A DNA stretch of 64,000 bases from Scytonema hofmannii PCC 7110 (GCF_000346485.2 NZ_KQ976354.1:5183805-5247804); one strand, 5' to 3'; positions 17,958 through 27,409 are shown, counted from the stretch's first letter. The notes: generated from the sequence alone by a model not told the origin. Translations and numbers: made by a program.

Positions 17958-18087
17958 TTTTTGTCCTTTGTCCTTTGTCTTTTGTCCTTTGTACGAGTGT
18001 CTTTTGTCCTTTGTCTTTTGTCCTTCGTCCGAAATCATGACTAATGACTAATGACTAATGACCAATGACCAATGACTAATGACGGAC
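17958..18087. repeat. TTTGTCC heptamer array, rplD-rplC spacer
   Basis: Units of TTTGTCC/TTTGTCT with a TTTGTACGAGTGTC interruption shared with 12591-12719, then ATGACTA/ATGACCA units. Frame stays open through the array, which falsely lengthens L4. Confidence 0.8.
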
Positions 18088-18729
18088 TTATGATTTTTTA
18101 CCAACTATGGTTGCCGGAAGAACATTTACAATAGCTCCGGGCTTCCCAGGAACAGCTCCCTTGATCAGCAATAAGTTACGTTCTGAGTCTACTCGTACTA
18201 CAGTGAGTTTGCGAATTGTGACTCGATCTCCTCCCAACCGTCCTGGCATCCGCTTTCCAGGATAGACACGACCGGGAGTCGTACCAGCACCGATTGAACC
18301 TGGTTGTCTGTGGTTTTTAGAACCGTGAGACATTGGTCCTCGACCAAAATTGTTGCGTTTTTGGTTGCCAGCAAAACCGCGACCTATACTTGTACCAACT
18401 ACATCTACTATTTGACCTGCACTAAAAATATCTGCTTTAAGCTCTTGACCTAGAGAATAATCACTAGAGTTATCTATGCGATACTCATGCAAATGACGCA
18501 CTGCTGGGGCAGATGACTTAGCCAAATGTCCTAACAGTGGTTTATTCAGTGCTTTTGGCTTTACTTCGCCATAACCCACTTGGATGGCGGAGTAACCGTC
18601 GGTCTGCTTTGTTTTGACTTGGGTAACGGTACATGGTCCCGCTTTGATAACAGTTACAGGAATAGCAATTCCATCACCATCAAATATTTGGGTCATGCCC
18701 AGTTTGGTGCCGAGAATACCTACAGACAC
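18088..18729 (-). CDS. rplC: Ribosomal protein uL3
   Basis: Assembly-initiating large-subunit protein, 213 residues. [20 protein letters not shown] at the start; the signature [20 protein letters not shown] and [20 protein letters not shown] follow. GTG start with AAGGAG 11 nt upstream. First gene of this cluster; rpsJ (S10) is not upstream of it, which agrees with its location near tuf in cyanobacteria. Confidence 0.98.
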   Translation of the reverse strand: MSVGILGTKLGMTQIFDGDGIAIPVTVIKAGPCTVTQVKTKQTDGYSAIQVGYGEVKPKALNKPLLGHLAKSSAPAVRHLHEYRIDNSSDYSLGQELKADIFSAGQIVDVVGTSIGRGFAGNQKRNNFGRGPMSHGSKNHRQPGSIGAGTTPGRVYPGKRMPGRLGGDRVTIRKLTVVRVDSERNLLLIKGAVPGKPGAIVNVLPATIVGKKS

Positions 18730-19537
18730 AGTTACTGGCTCTCCTTACTTAACTTTTTTTCGTTAACATCGGATTTTAGACATTTGTATATATGCCCAGA
18801 TAAGCATTTGCAGCTTTTTTGGGCTGACCTCTGAAGTCGAATCTGCTAGGTGTCACAGTTACAACTTCTTTGGGTCTTCACAACAGTCCCTACTGTTCGG
18901 TGAATCCGATTCTGTTTGTTTTCACCACACAGCCAGAATTATCTTCCATAGTGGAAGAACTCATTTCTGGATTAAATGCAAGGCACGAGAGCTTTGCTTT
19001 TCGTGCAGCAACGCTTTTATTTAAGCAGTTGATTCGGCACTCTTTCATTGCAGTAGTAAGACTTAGGTAGCAATCTACCCAGTATCCATCAACTGAGACT
19101 CACGCAATGCCACAAACAAACATTACTGCTCAGTTTTTTCTTTACTGCTCACCTCAAACACTTGTTTGAGATTTTTGCGGTCTTTTTCAAGGCTAAGAAC
19201 TGAGTGTACTATGTACCCTAGGATAACCTTGGTTTTTCAACCAATTGACCCTTAGCATAGTTTATCCAGTTTACCAGTCTTTTGACCAATCCTTACTAGT
19301 TTATCCTATTTGGATGATTGTCACCAATTTTGATGACAAAACTATCCGGAAATGCCAATAGAATAGTTACCTGATTCTACTAAATGTCACGATCCGATAG
19401 TATAGCGTACAGATTTATATTTGTCTACAAATTTTTTACAGTGACCAATTCCACTCCCTACTCCCTACTCCCTACTCCCTACTCCCTAAATAACAGATAA
19501 TAGAGATATCAAAGTGGGATAGGATAAAGAATAATCT
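18730..19537. other. rplC-ndhN divergent intergenic region
   Basis: About 800 bp between two divergent genes; it must carry the promoters of the ribosomal cluster (minus) and of ndhN (plus), but I cannot place them with confidence. CTCAAACACTTGTTTGAG at 19153-19170, followed by ATTTTT on the plus strand, is a short hairpin. Five exact ACTCCCT repeats stand at 19453-19487. A 66-codon plus-strand frame near 18870 shows no recognisable protein. Confidence 0.5.
19453..19487. repeat. ACTCCCT heptamer, 5 exact copies
   Basis: Five perfect head-to-tail copies 50 bp upstream of ndhN. The complementary GGGAGTA units lie just after ndhN at 20021-20053, so the gene is bracketed by inverted repeat arrays. 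Confidence 0.9.
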
Positions 19538-20014
19538 ATGGCATTAATTACCACTGGCAACGGTTTAATCCGCGATTTGGAGAAGCATGGTGCTCTCGGT
19601 GTGTACGTACCTCTCGAAGGAGGTTTTGAAGGTCGGTACAGACGCCGACTGCGTGCAGCAGGCTATATTGCCCTCAATTTGACTGCAAAGGGACTGGGAG
19701 ATGTAGCTGCCTATCTCACGAAAGTTCATGGTGTTCGACCTCCACATCTCGGTAAAAAAAGCACGGGTAGTGGTGCAGCAGTAGGTTATGTGTACTACTT
19801 GCCACCAATTGTTAGCTCTCAGCTAGAACAACTTCCACCAAAATCCAAAGGTTTGGTGTTGTGGATTATTGAAGGGTCTGTTCTTTCAGATCAAGAAGTC
19901 GAGTTCTTGGCAACTTTACCTAGTATAGAACCACGCGTTAAAGTCATCATTGAGAGAGGAGGCGATCGCGCTTTCCGTTGGATGCCTTTAGAAAAAACTC
20001 TGGTAGCTGTCTAG
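19538..20014 (+). CDS. ndhN: NAD(P)H-quinone oxidoreductase subunit N
   Basis: Peripheral subunit of the cyanobacterial NDH-1 complex, which works in cyclic electron flow, respiration and CO2 uptake. The 158 residues match the NdhN family over the whole length: MALITTGNGLIRDLEKHGAL, YRRRLRAAGYIALNLTAKGL, RPPHLGKKSTGSGAAVGYVY and FRWMPLEKTL. NdhN occurs only in oxygenic phototrophs, so it supports the organism call. It is alone on the plus strand, divergent from rplC. Confidence 0.95.
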   Translation: MALITTGNGLIRDLEKHGALGVYVPLEGGFEGRYRRRLRAAGYIALNLTAKGLGDVAAYLTKVHGVRPPHLGKKSTGSGAAVGYVYYLPPIVSSQLEQLPPKSKGLVLWIIEGSVLSDQEVEFLATLPSIEPRVKVIIERGGDRAFRWMPLEKTLVAV

Positions 20015-20225
20015 AAAATAGGGAGTGGGGAGTAGGGAGTAGGGAGTAGGGAAGAGGGATTTTCATAACGAGCGTTGTGAGCGCTCCTCCGTGAGGATCT
20101 AGCTAGCGAAGCCGCAGGGGACAAGGGAAACCATAAAACTATTCCTCCTCCCTACTCCCCTCACAATGCCACACTTGCATCAATTAACTGATTGTGGCAA
20201 AGTTCCAGAAGCGTGCGGTTCAAAA

Positions 20226-21053
20226 TTAATCTTGCTGATGAGAAAACAAATAAGCACCACGAAACGAAAGAGCGATCGCCATCACTAACAGAATCGGTAT
20301 GCAATACCATGGAAACTGAGACAATGGCAAATAAGTCGCTCCACGCAATCCAATACTGGCGTAGGTCAGAGGTAACAAGTAAACCACCACTTTGAACGCA
20401 GCTGGTAAAGTACTGGGGTCAAAAAATGTTGCTCCCAAGAAAGACATAGGGATAATAATAAAATTGTTGTAAAGCCCTACTGCTTCAAGAGACTTCACCG
20501 TTAACCCCACAATAACACCCAAACCCGCAAACACAGAACAACTTAAAAGTAGTATCAGCAAAAACAGTGGATGGAGAAAACGCCAGTTACCACTAAACGC
20601 AATACCTACCACCATCACACCTAGCGAAGTCATCAACCCTCGCAGGACGCCTGCCAGCATTTTACCTGTGTGTAACGCCAGAGGATGCACGGGAACAAGC
20701 AATAATTCCTCAAAGTTTTTCGTAAAGAGTCTATCTCCACATATAGAGAACGTTGTTCCAACAAAGCTGACCGTCATTGATGACAGCGCTACCATTCCTG
20801 GCAATATAAACTCCAAGTAATTATCAAAACTACCACTTATCCCCGCTCCAGGTTTGATTGAGTTACCCAATCCAAAACCAAAAGCTAGAATGTATATCAA
20901 GGGAGATATAAGTCCTGATGAAGCAATTTGTACAACCCGTGCGCGTAGTTCCAGCCAATCCCCCCAAAAAATTGTGAGACTATCTGCTACGAGCGTTTGA
21001 AGTTGCGAAAATTTGAAACCCCTGCCTAAGAAAAGCACTTGTTGAGTAGCCAC
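20226..21053 (-). CDS. ABC-2 type transporter permease
   Basis: Integral membrane permease of 275 residues with about six predicted helices; one stretch is SGLISPLIYILAFGFGLG and another LLILLLSCSVFAGLGVIVGL. It resembles NodJ/DrrB-type ABC-2 permeases that export polysaccharide, lipid or drugs with a separate ATPase. No ATPase gene is adjacent, so the partner must be encoded elsewhere and the substrate is unknown. It converges on ndhN, with a GGGAGTA repeat spacer between them. Confidence 0.85.
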   Translation of the reverse strand: MATQQVLFLGRGFKFSQLQTLVADSLTIFWGDWLELRARVVQIASSGLISPLIYILAFGFGLGNSIKPGAGISGSFDNYLEFILPGMVALSSMTVSFVGTTFSICGDRLFTKNFEELLLVPVHPLALHTGKMLAGVLRGLMTSLGVMVVGIAFSGNWRFLHPLFLLILLLSCSVFAGLGVIVGLTVKSLEAVGLYNNFIIIPMSFLGATFFDPSTLPAAFKVVVYLLPLTYASIGLRGATYLPLSQFPWYCIPILLVMAIALSFRGAYLFSHQQD

Positions 21054-21188
21054 TTGATTTTTGTAAACGTAAGATTTTCTTAATAACTTTTAGTTTAAAA
21101 TTTTTAATACATCAACTGCATTAGGTAACAGAAGGTATTAATCTTTGAAAGATTTGCCGATCTTGCCTTCACAAGGAACAATATATAT

Positions 21189-21319
21189 CTATAGGAATCC
21201 TAAATTATTTATGAAAAACTTTAAGTACCGTAGGTAGGGCTAAAGCCCACCGCAAGCTTTAGTTGGTGGGCTTTAGCCCTACCTACGTGTATTTTAAAAA
21301 TCAAATAGGATTGCTATAG
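21189..21319. mobile_element. Palindromic miniature element (MITE-like), complete copy
   Basis: Ends CTATAGGAATCC and GGATTGCTATAG are near-perfect inverted repeats (11 of 12). Inside, a perfect 23-bp inverted pair (21229-21251 and 21265-21287; core GGGCTAAAGCCCACC) forms a cruciform. No reading frame. A related, truncated copy lies at 29233-29317. It occupies the 360-bp gap before the DUF3172-like gene. Confidence 0.75.
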
Positions 21320-21413
21320 ACGGGCAAATACTGTCACGACTAGCCATACTAAAAGAGGGAGTAAATTCACAACCCCTCCCCACTGTCTAAAACATAACGT
21401 TAATTAAATCACT

Positions 21414-21968
21414 ATGAGACGTAAATCTTCTGGTAGAACAGCTACCCCTCCCAGACCTACTACCCCTAAATCTTCTATTTTTCAATCTCCCTTATTTAAT
21501 GTCACCACCATAGCAATTTTGGCAGGGGTGTTTGTTTTGGGCATTGGGATTGGTATTGCTTTTAGCTCCACAGCAACATTTACTCCCAATAACGTAGCTA
21601 GTAGAGAATTTATTGATACTAGAGCACCCAACCCCGAACTTTGCGTTCAGTATGGAGCTAGCGCTATGGTGATGGATACCCGGCTGTTTGTCACTCTCAA
21701 CCCATTTAAAGTCTACGTTGGTCAGCCTAGTATGCGTCCTGGATGCGTTCTGCGTTCTAGTAACTGGGCTATTTTAGAGCAAAGGAAGCTGGTGTCAGGA
21801 GATCAGGTGAGAGAATGTAAAAATCGCCTGAATCATTTCGCATTCGTTGGTGACTTAAACGGTGATAAACCTGATATTAGTTGCACCTACGAGAATGATG
21901 ATGCGAAAAACTTTTTCCTCAATAATCCAGGTGCTGCAGCACCAACTCTAGAAACAGAAAGGTTTTAA
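21414..21968 (+). CDS. DUF3172-type membrane-anchored protein
   Basis: Protein of 184 residues with a proline/serine-rich cytoplasmic start, one membrane helix at about 31-52 (TIAILAGVFVLGIGIGIAF), then a conserved domain with LCVQYGASAMVMDTRLFVTL, NPFKVYVGQPSMRPGCVLR and NWAILEQRKLVSGDQVRECK. From memory this matches DUF3172, a family of cyanobacteria and plastid-bearing organisms without known function. Three cysteines in the lumenal or periplasmic part could form disulfides. Monocistronic. Confidence 0.8.
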   Translation: MRRKSSGRTATPPRPTTPKSSIFQSPLFNVTTIAILAGVFVLGIGIGIAFSSTATFTPNNVASREFIDTRAPNPELCVQYGASAMVMDTRLFVTLNPFKVYVGQPSMRPGCVLRSSNWAILEQRKLVSGDQVRECKNRLNHFAFVGDLNGDKPDISCTYENDDAKNFFLNNPGAAAPTLETERF

Positions 21969-22035
21969 TGGTTAGTGGTTAGTGGTTAATGGTTAGTGGT
22001 TAATAAAATAACAATTAGCCATTAGCCATTAACAA
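21969..22035. repeat. GGTTAGT/CATTAGC inverted heptamer array
   Basis: Four GGTTAGT/GGTTAAT units then CAATTAGCCATTAGCCATTA. It lies between two convergent genes (plus-strand DUF3172-like, minus-strand AMIN protein), where a hairpin could serve both 3' ends. Confidence 0.75.
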
Positions 22036-22992
22036 TTAATTACGAATTTTGGGAAATGGTTGACCAAAATCAATGACCTCAGGAGCATCAGCGCCGTAAG
22101 GATAGTTGGGCGCACTGGGAACTGGAAAATTTGGTGTTCTTGAACGTGGGGTATTGTTGTAATTATTGGGTTGATTTGGAAAAAAAGCTGACGGAAGATT
22201 AGAATTCGGTGCTTGATAAGGATTGTTGGGTGCTAAAGGTGGAACTTGGACAAACGGTGCTTGGGGAGAGTAGTTGGTTGTTGGGGGTAAATTTGTAAAT
22301 TCAGAGGGCGCATTCAAAGATGGTGGCGCACCATAGATATTTGGTGTGAAATCGTTTGCTGGTTGTGGAGGATAAATACCAGACGGTAAATAACCAGATG
22401 GTTGTGAAGGGTAAATACCAGGCGCTAAAGAACCTGATGGTTGTGGAGGATAAATACCAGGTGGTAGATTTTCTGAGAATGGTGGGTTAATAGTTGTTGG
22501 TGGAAAATTTCCAGGTGAAGGAGGTAAGTCGCCCGGAGGTAAGTAAGTATTGTTACTAGAAATTGCAGGACGTAACACCCAACGATTGGCTTGCCGAGAC
22601 AGAGGTTGTAATTGTACTCTTGCTGGATCTAGGAGAGATCCAGGAGCTAAATCTAGGACAATACGAGTTACATCTGCATTTAATTGGGAAATACGGATGC
22701 TTTGGATTGCGCCAGAATAATTTTGTCGAGTGGAAACATTGCCTAGTTTGGTATCTGGCAAATCGACAACAATGCGAGGCGGTTGGGCAAGATAAAATTG
22801 GCGCGGTTGAGAAGCTGCTGAGAGCGAAATTTCTAGTTGTAACGCTTCTGGATTGAATCGCCAATCTTCCAACCGCGCTATTTGCTGTGCATAACTACTA
22901 CCAGTATGGAGAGCGATCGCAACATACGAGCCAAGCAAGCCAATCCCAAATAGATGCTGGCAGTAATATACAAGTGGTCTGTGCTTACCCAT
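22036..22992 (-). CDS. Secreted AMIN-domain protein with proline-rich repeats
   Basis: Envelope protein of 318 residues. Residues 1-36 hold a hydrophobic signal or anchor ending SSYAQQ. The AMIN domain follows (about 40-135; RIVVDLPDTKLGNV, SIRISQLNADVTRIVLDL), a module that directs proteins to peptidoglycan or to secretin/OM machinery. The C-terminal half is low-complexity with copies of GIYPPQPSG-like units. There is no amidase or secretin domain, so it is a stand-alone AMIN protein; function is unknown. AAGGAG lies about 10 nt upstream of the ATG. Confidence 0.8.
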   Translation of the reverse strand: MGKHRPLVYYCQHLFGIGLLGSYVAIALHTGSSYAQQIARLEDWRFNPEALQLEISLSAASQPRQFYLAQPPRIVVDLPDTKLGNVSTRQNYSGAIQSIRISQLNADVTRIVLDLAPGSLLDPARVQLQPLSRQANRWVLRPAISSNNTYLPPGDLPPSPGNFPPTTINPPFSENLPPGIYPPQPSGSLAPGIYPSQPSGYLPSGIYPPQPANDFTPNIYGAPPSLNAPSEFTNLPPTTNYSPQAPFVQVPPLAPNNPYQAPNSNLPSAFFPNQPNNYNNTPRSRTPNFPVPSAPNYPYGADAPEVIDFGQPFPKIRN

Positions 22993-23058
22993 ACGCTCAA
23001 TGCTCCTTACTTTTACTTAGCAGTAGTAGATCATTCTAAATATGGCATCAGTTTGTAC

Positions 23059-23589
23059 TTAATGGGTATTTAAGTGGTTAGATTTTTCAGGGATTTTTTC
23101 AGGTGTCGCTGTCAAGTTAATAGCCTCTGAACTACCATCCATACTGAGAGTTCCTGCTAAATCCTGTTTAGGAGTCAGTTGAGCTTGTATTTTAACTAAA
23201 CTCAAAGAAGGACTTTGTTGTGTTGCAGCATTGGGAGTATGGCAAAGAATGGCTCTAGGCACTTTTCCTGATAGGCTTAGCTGTCGATGATTCAATTTAC
23301 CTGTCAGAGAAGAGGTGGTTTTATTAGCTGTAGACATTTTAGTGTTAAGATTTGCTGATTGTACAGAACCATTCAAGTAAACGCCTGACTGCTGAATATT
23401 TAATACTACGGGATTGGACTGTTTGCAGATTTGCAAATTATCGTTAAGCACTAAACGGTAGTGACTGTTTAACGTTGGAGCAGCCTTAAGATTGCTTTCA
23501 CCATAAGCTGTGACAACTTTAAACAAAAGCAGTACGGAACTTATCGCTGTGCCATAGAAGACTAAAGATTTTAAGTTGAAATGGTGCAT
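23059..23589 (-). CDS. Hypothetical exported protein
   Basis: I do not recognise this 176-residue protein. It starts MHHFNLKSLVFYGTAISSVL, a likely signal peptide or anchor. The mature part is a polar, threonine/serine-rich region with repeated short beta-like segments (VYLNGSVQSANLN, SLTGKLNHRQLSLSGKV) and only two cysteines, C74/C118 by approximate count. A longer frame upstream runs into the GGGAGTA repeat and is rejected. It lies 70 bp downstream of the antiporter gene in the same direction and could be co-transcribed. Confidence 0.55.
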   Translation of the reverse strand: MHHFNLKSLVFYGTAISSVLLLFKVVTAYGESNLKAAPTLNSHYRLVLNDNLQICKQSNPVVLNIQQSGVYLNGSVQSANLNTKMSTANKTTSSLTGKLNHRQLSLSGKVPRAILCHTPNAATQQSPSLSLVKIQAQLTPKQDLAGTLSMDGSSEAINLTATPEKIPEKSNHLNTH

Positions 23590-23676
23590 ATTGGGGAGTA
23601 GAGAGTAGGGAGTAGGGAATAGGGAAAAGACTATTGACCTGGTCACTGGTCACTGGTCACTGATCACTGGTCACTT
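23590..23676. repeat. GGGAGTA and GGTCACT heptamer arrays
   Basis: Four GGGAGTA-type units followed by about five GGTCACT units. The second array runs into the 3' end of the antiporter gene: its last residues (VTSDQ) and stop codon are made of repeat sequence. Confidence 0.8.
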
Positions 23677-25837
23677 CTGTTGCCAGTATAGGTCCGAGGT
23701 GAGAAGTGACTTGATTGTAACGACGGGTGATCAGCAGCGATGAGCGACACTCAATGGCTAATTCATCTGTATATCTTCCCAACGTTTGACGTTCGATCCC
23801 CCAAGCACGGCTTGTTCCTGCAATGGTAAGGTCAACACTTTCTGAGGCGGCGACTACAGCTTGAATCGGCTCTGCAATTTCAACGACTTTGATGTCAACG
23901 CGATCGCGCACGCTACGAGGCAATTGCTCCATGATATTGCGAAGTTCATTACTTAATTCGTTTTTGACTTGCTGATTTCCCACCACCTGTAAAATTTGTA
24001 AGCGTCGCGTATCGCTATTGACCAACAATCTCAGAGCAAGTACTAATGCTAAATCATCGTGAATATTTGCTGAGTAAGGTACTAACAAACGTTCGAGGCG
24101 TTCTTCTCCGCGATCGACAAATACGGCTACATCAACTGGCGCAGTTAAAAGAATTTGACCAACTCGTCCACCCAAACGATTCTTACTAAAAGCTGGGCGA
24201 TGCCATCCTACTAAGATGAGGTTGGCTTGTTCTAGTAAAGCGATTTGGGAAGTTTCTCTAGCAACATTATTTGACACGCGAACAATGGGATGTACGTAAG
24301 ACCGTGAAGCGGAAGGTTCTAAACGTTCAATCAATTCTTCTAGTTGATAGCGGCGCTGTGTAATTAACTTCTCTGCTTCTACAGGAGTACTTTCAAAAGC
24401 GTAGTCTTCTTGCAGTTGAATCAAACTGAGGGGATGAACAACCGCAGATTGTCGAGAATTCATTGCAATTGCAACAGCCAACTGTACCAAACCTTTTTGG
24501 GTGCCTGGATTTGCTACGGGTACCAAAATTCGGTAAGAGATGGGGTAAATATCATCAGTTGTGGTATCGCGATCGCTTGTTACTTCCTCTGATTCTGGCT
24601 CCAGTACATCTAACATCATTAACTTCTTAGGATAAGTCATCTCAAGCAGTGGCGATGTCATGAATGTTGTCACAAGTGCCATAATCACCAGCATGGTAAA
24701 CAATAGAGGTGATATAACTCCAAGGCTAAGACCAATGTTAAGTACTATGAGTTCGGTTAAGCCGCGAGTATTCATTAACCAACCTAGTGCAGAAGCTTCC
24801 CGATTTTCTATCCCGCTAACACGGGCGGCTACGTAAGTTCCAATGTATTTCCCTGCGATGGCAACTCCCAAAACTGTCAAACTTAGTAACCACAATTCTG
24901 GGCTGTTGAGCAACCCAATTTCCGTTCGCAAACCGCTATAAGCAAAAAACACTGGTAGCAAGAAGATTAAAACAAAATCTTCGGTTTTGATTGCTAATTC
25001 TTTGACAAGCTCGGCATTTTTGGGCATGATTGCTCCTAACAAAAATGCTCCAAATATCAAGTGGATGCCAATGAGTTCTGTAATCAGAGCAGACGCAACA
25101 ACTCCCATGTAGATTAAAGCCAGAACCAATTGACTGAGACGTCCGGAGCGGCGGTAGTAGATGGCAAAACGCTCTAGGAAAGACCGCCCCACGGTCACCA
25201 TGAAGCCAATATACACGAGAGAATAGAGGATTGTGGGGATAGCTTTGGCAAAGCTACCAGTATTTGCCACTGCGATCGCAACTGCCAACAAGCACCAAGC
25301 GGTGACATCATCAACTGCAGCACATGTTAATGCCAAAGTCCCCAAACGAGTTCCCTGTAGATTATTCTCAGTGATGATTCGGGCTAGTACGGGAAATGCA
25401 GTAATTGACATGGCTGCGCCCAAAAATAGGGCAAAAGCGGTAAACGAAACACTACCATTAGAAACCAAAGGATAGAGAAGTACTGCAAGCAACGTTCCGA
25501 GAGAAAACGGCATTAAAATACTGACGTGAGATGTCAAGATTGCCACTTCTAGATTACCGCTAAGGTATTTGGGATTCAGTTCTAATCCAATTAGAAACAT
25601 GAAAAAGATGAGTCCAACCTGAGATAGTACGTTTAGGAAAGGAACTGTCTCTGGTGGAAATAAGGTAGCTGCTAACCCCGGAGCAACCAAACCAAAAAAA
25701 GACGGACCGAGAAGAATCCCGGCTACAATTTCGCCGATAACAAGTGGTTGGTTAATCCACCGGAAGGCAAGCCCCACCAGTCTGGACAGCCCAATAACAA
25801 TCAGTACCTCAAGTAGAACGAGAACAACTGTGTGCAT
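23657..25837 (-). CDS. CPA2 cation/proton antiporter with two USP-like domains
   Basis: Monovalent cation:proton antiporter of 726 residues. The N-terminal ~400 residues form about 12 helices with the CPA2 patterns PLVIGEIVAGILLGPSFFG, TAFPVLARIITENNLQGTRLG and CAAVDDVTAWCLLA; the DD pair is the ion-binding site. MNTRGLTELIVLNIGLSLGV follows. The soluble C-terminus has two universal-stress-like halves (ILVPVANPGTQKG... and RLLVPYSANIHDD...). I start at the ATG for MHTVVLVLLEV because GGGAGG lies 6 nt upstream; 23 further in-frame codons are rejected. Confidence 0.9.
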   Translation of the reverse strand: MHTVVLVLLEVLIVIGLSRLVGLAFRWINQPLVIGEIVAGILLGPSFFGLVAPGLAATLFPPETVPFLNVLSQVGLIFFMFLIGLELNPKYLSGNLEVAILTSHVSILMPFSLGTLLAVLLYPLVSNGSVSFTAFALFLGAAMSITAFPVLARIITENNLQGTRLGTLALTCAAVDDVTAWCLLAVAIAVANTGSFAKAIPTILYSLVYIGFMVTVGRSFLERFAIYYRRSGRLSQLVLALIYMGVVASALITELIGIHLIFGAFLLGAIMPKNAELVKELAIKTEDFVLIFLLPVFFAYSGLRTEIGLLNSPELWLLSLTVLGVAIAGKYIGTYVAARVSGIENREASALGWLMNTRGLTELIVLNIGLSLGVISPLLFTMLVIMALVTTFMTSPLLEMTYPKKLMMLDVLEPESEEVTSDRDTTTDDIYPISYRILVPVANPGTQKGLVQLAVAIAMNSRQSAVVHPLSLIQLQEDYAFESTPVEAEKLITQRRYQLEELIERLEPSASRSYVHPIVRVSNNVARETSQIALLEQANLILVGWHRPAFSKNRLGGRVGQILLTAPVDVAVFVDRGEERLERLLVPYSANIHDDLALVLALRLLVNSDTRRLQILQVVGNQQVKNELSNELRNIMEQLPRSVRDRVDIKVVEIAEPIQAVVAASESVDLTIAGTSRAWGIERQTLGRYTDELAIECRSSLLITRRYNQVTSHLGPILATEVTSDQ

Positions 25838-26116
25838 GGTTTCCTCCCTGACTAGCGACAACCTGATGTCCCTAAGATAATTCTTTATATCACTGAAAGA
25901 TGTCAACTTTATTCAGCAATTTTGCGATTAGTTGCCATAGTCTTGAATATTAATTCTTCTTGAGACACAGTTACCACCGTTAAAACCAGGGGATTTTTAA
26001 TTTTATTTTTTTAGAGAAATATACTGAATATCCCATGATTGGCATAACGAAACCCGGTATCTCCAAGATACCGGGTTTTTAAGACTCAGTATTTGTTTAC
26101 AACTCGAACAGAATTG
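25838..26116. other. Spacer between antiporters with 13-bp hairpin
   Basis: A 13-bp stem (AAACCCGGTATCT at 26050-26062, AGATACCGGGTTT at 26066-26078; 3-nt loop) lies 38 bp after the stop of the upstream antiporter. ACCCGGT palindromes of this kind recur at 55995 and 50820. It may end the 26117-27409 transcript; on the minus strand the stem is followed by CG, not by U residues. Confidence 0.55.
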
Positions 26117-27409
26117 CTATATCATTTGAGATTTATCATAAGTTGTTCCATGCAACAAAAAGTTAACTAATGGTGATGTCATGAGTGTAGTGACAATTGC
26201 CATTATCACCATAATTGTGAATAAAGTTGGGGTAATTATACCTTGTTCCAACCCAATATTCAGGATAATTAATTCCATCAAACCTCGTGCATTCATCAAA
26301 GCACCAATAGTGGCTGATTCGCGCCAATTTTCACCTGCCAATTTTGCAGCTAGCATACAAGCAATACCTTTACCAAAAATAGCAATTGCCACAATTAAAG
26401 CTGTTATTGCCCAAAGAATCGGTGTATTAACCAATCCAATTTGAGTGTTAAGTCCAGAAAACACAAAAAATATAGGCAATAAAAGAGAGGTGGTCAAAAA
26501 TTCCGTGCGTTCGCGAAGTTGTTCTGCAAACTCACCTCTTGGCATTGCTGTTCCGATAATAAATGCACCAAAGACTGCATAAATACCAACTGCATCGGTG
26601 ATCCAAGAACAAAACATCAAGAGTGTAAATACTAAAGTTAGAGTTTGAACGGTCAATTCACCATCTCGTTTTACCATCTTATTAAAGATAGTGAGCGCAG
26701 GTCTTGCCACAAAAGTTGTCATTAGTACGTAAGCAATACCACCACCAATGGCAAACGCTGCAATACTTGTGTTGGTGTGAATACTTGCTAATACAATAGC
26801 TAGCAAACACCATGCTGTTGCATCATCAATGGAACCAGCGGCTAATGCCAAAGTTCCAAAATGAGTTTTCGCAATACCACGTTCGTAGAGCATTCGGGCT
26901 AACATGGGAAATGCCGTGATTGACATGGAAGCACCTAAGTATAGTGCTGCAGCCCAAGGGCTGACACCTTGTTTAAATAAATCGCCCCTATTAACAAGGA
27001 AGAAAGCAGCTATACTGCCCAAGCAAAATGGCACAAGTATCCCCGCTACAGAAACTAAACCTGCACTCTTGAGCCTTTGCTTAATAATTTCAGTGTTAAA
27101 TTCCAAACCAATTAAAAACATATAGACAACCAACCCAATTTGACTGATAGCAAAGAGAATTGACATTGATGGGTTGGGAATTTTTTCTCCAGTGGCAAGT
27201 ATGATGGGAACTTTAGGAAACAACCATTGCTGTATGCTGGGTGCGATCGCACCAAAAAGCGATGGTCCCAACATAACACCTGCGATCATTTCGCAGACAA
27301 CATCCGTTTGCCCTAGGTAGCGCCGCCCAATAACCGTGACAATGCGACAAGCGGCTAAAATTACTGTTAACTGCAGTAATAGCCTTAAAATTAGCTCAAA
27401 ATTTGACAT
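26117..27409 (-). CDS. CPA2 cation/proton antiporter (membrane domain only)
   Basis: Paralogue of the neighbouring antiporter: 430 residues, about 12 helices, ending shortly after MNARGLMELIILNIGLEQGI and without the USP tail. Shared elements are EMIAGVMLGPSLFGAIAPS, ITAFPMLARMLYERGIAKTH and GSIDDATAWCLLA with the conserved DD. It lies upstream of its paralogue in the same direction with a 280-bp gap holding a hairpin, so they may be separate units. Ion specificity cannot be read from sequence. Confidence 0.9.
   Translation of the reverse strand: MSNFELILRLLLQLTVILAACRIVTVIGRRYLGQTDVVCEMIAGVMLGPSLFGAIAPSIQQWLFPKVPIILATGEKIPNPSMSILFAISQIGLVVYMFLIGLEFNTEIIKQRLKSAGLVSVAGILVPFCLGSIAAFFLVNRGDLFKQGVSPWAAALYLGASMSITAFPMLARMLYERGIAKTHFGTLALAAGSIDDATAWCLLAIVLASIHTNTSIAAFAIGGGIAYVLMTTFVARPALTIFNKMVKRDGELTVQTLTLVFTLLMFCSWITDAVGIYAVFGAFIIGTAMPRGEFAEQLRERTEFLTTSLLLPIFFVFSGLNTQIGLVNTPILWAITALIVAIAIFGKGIACMLAAKLAGENWRESATIGALMNARGLMELIILNIGLEQGIITPTLFTIMVIMAIVTTLMTSPLVNFLLHGTTYDKSQMI

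Noticed and set aside
18870-19070. 66-codon plus-strand frame between rplC and ndhN
   Set aside because: No recognisable motif, in a region expected to hold promoters; composition looks random.
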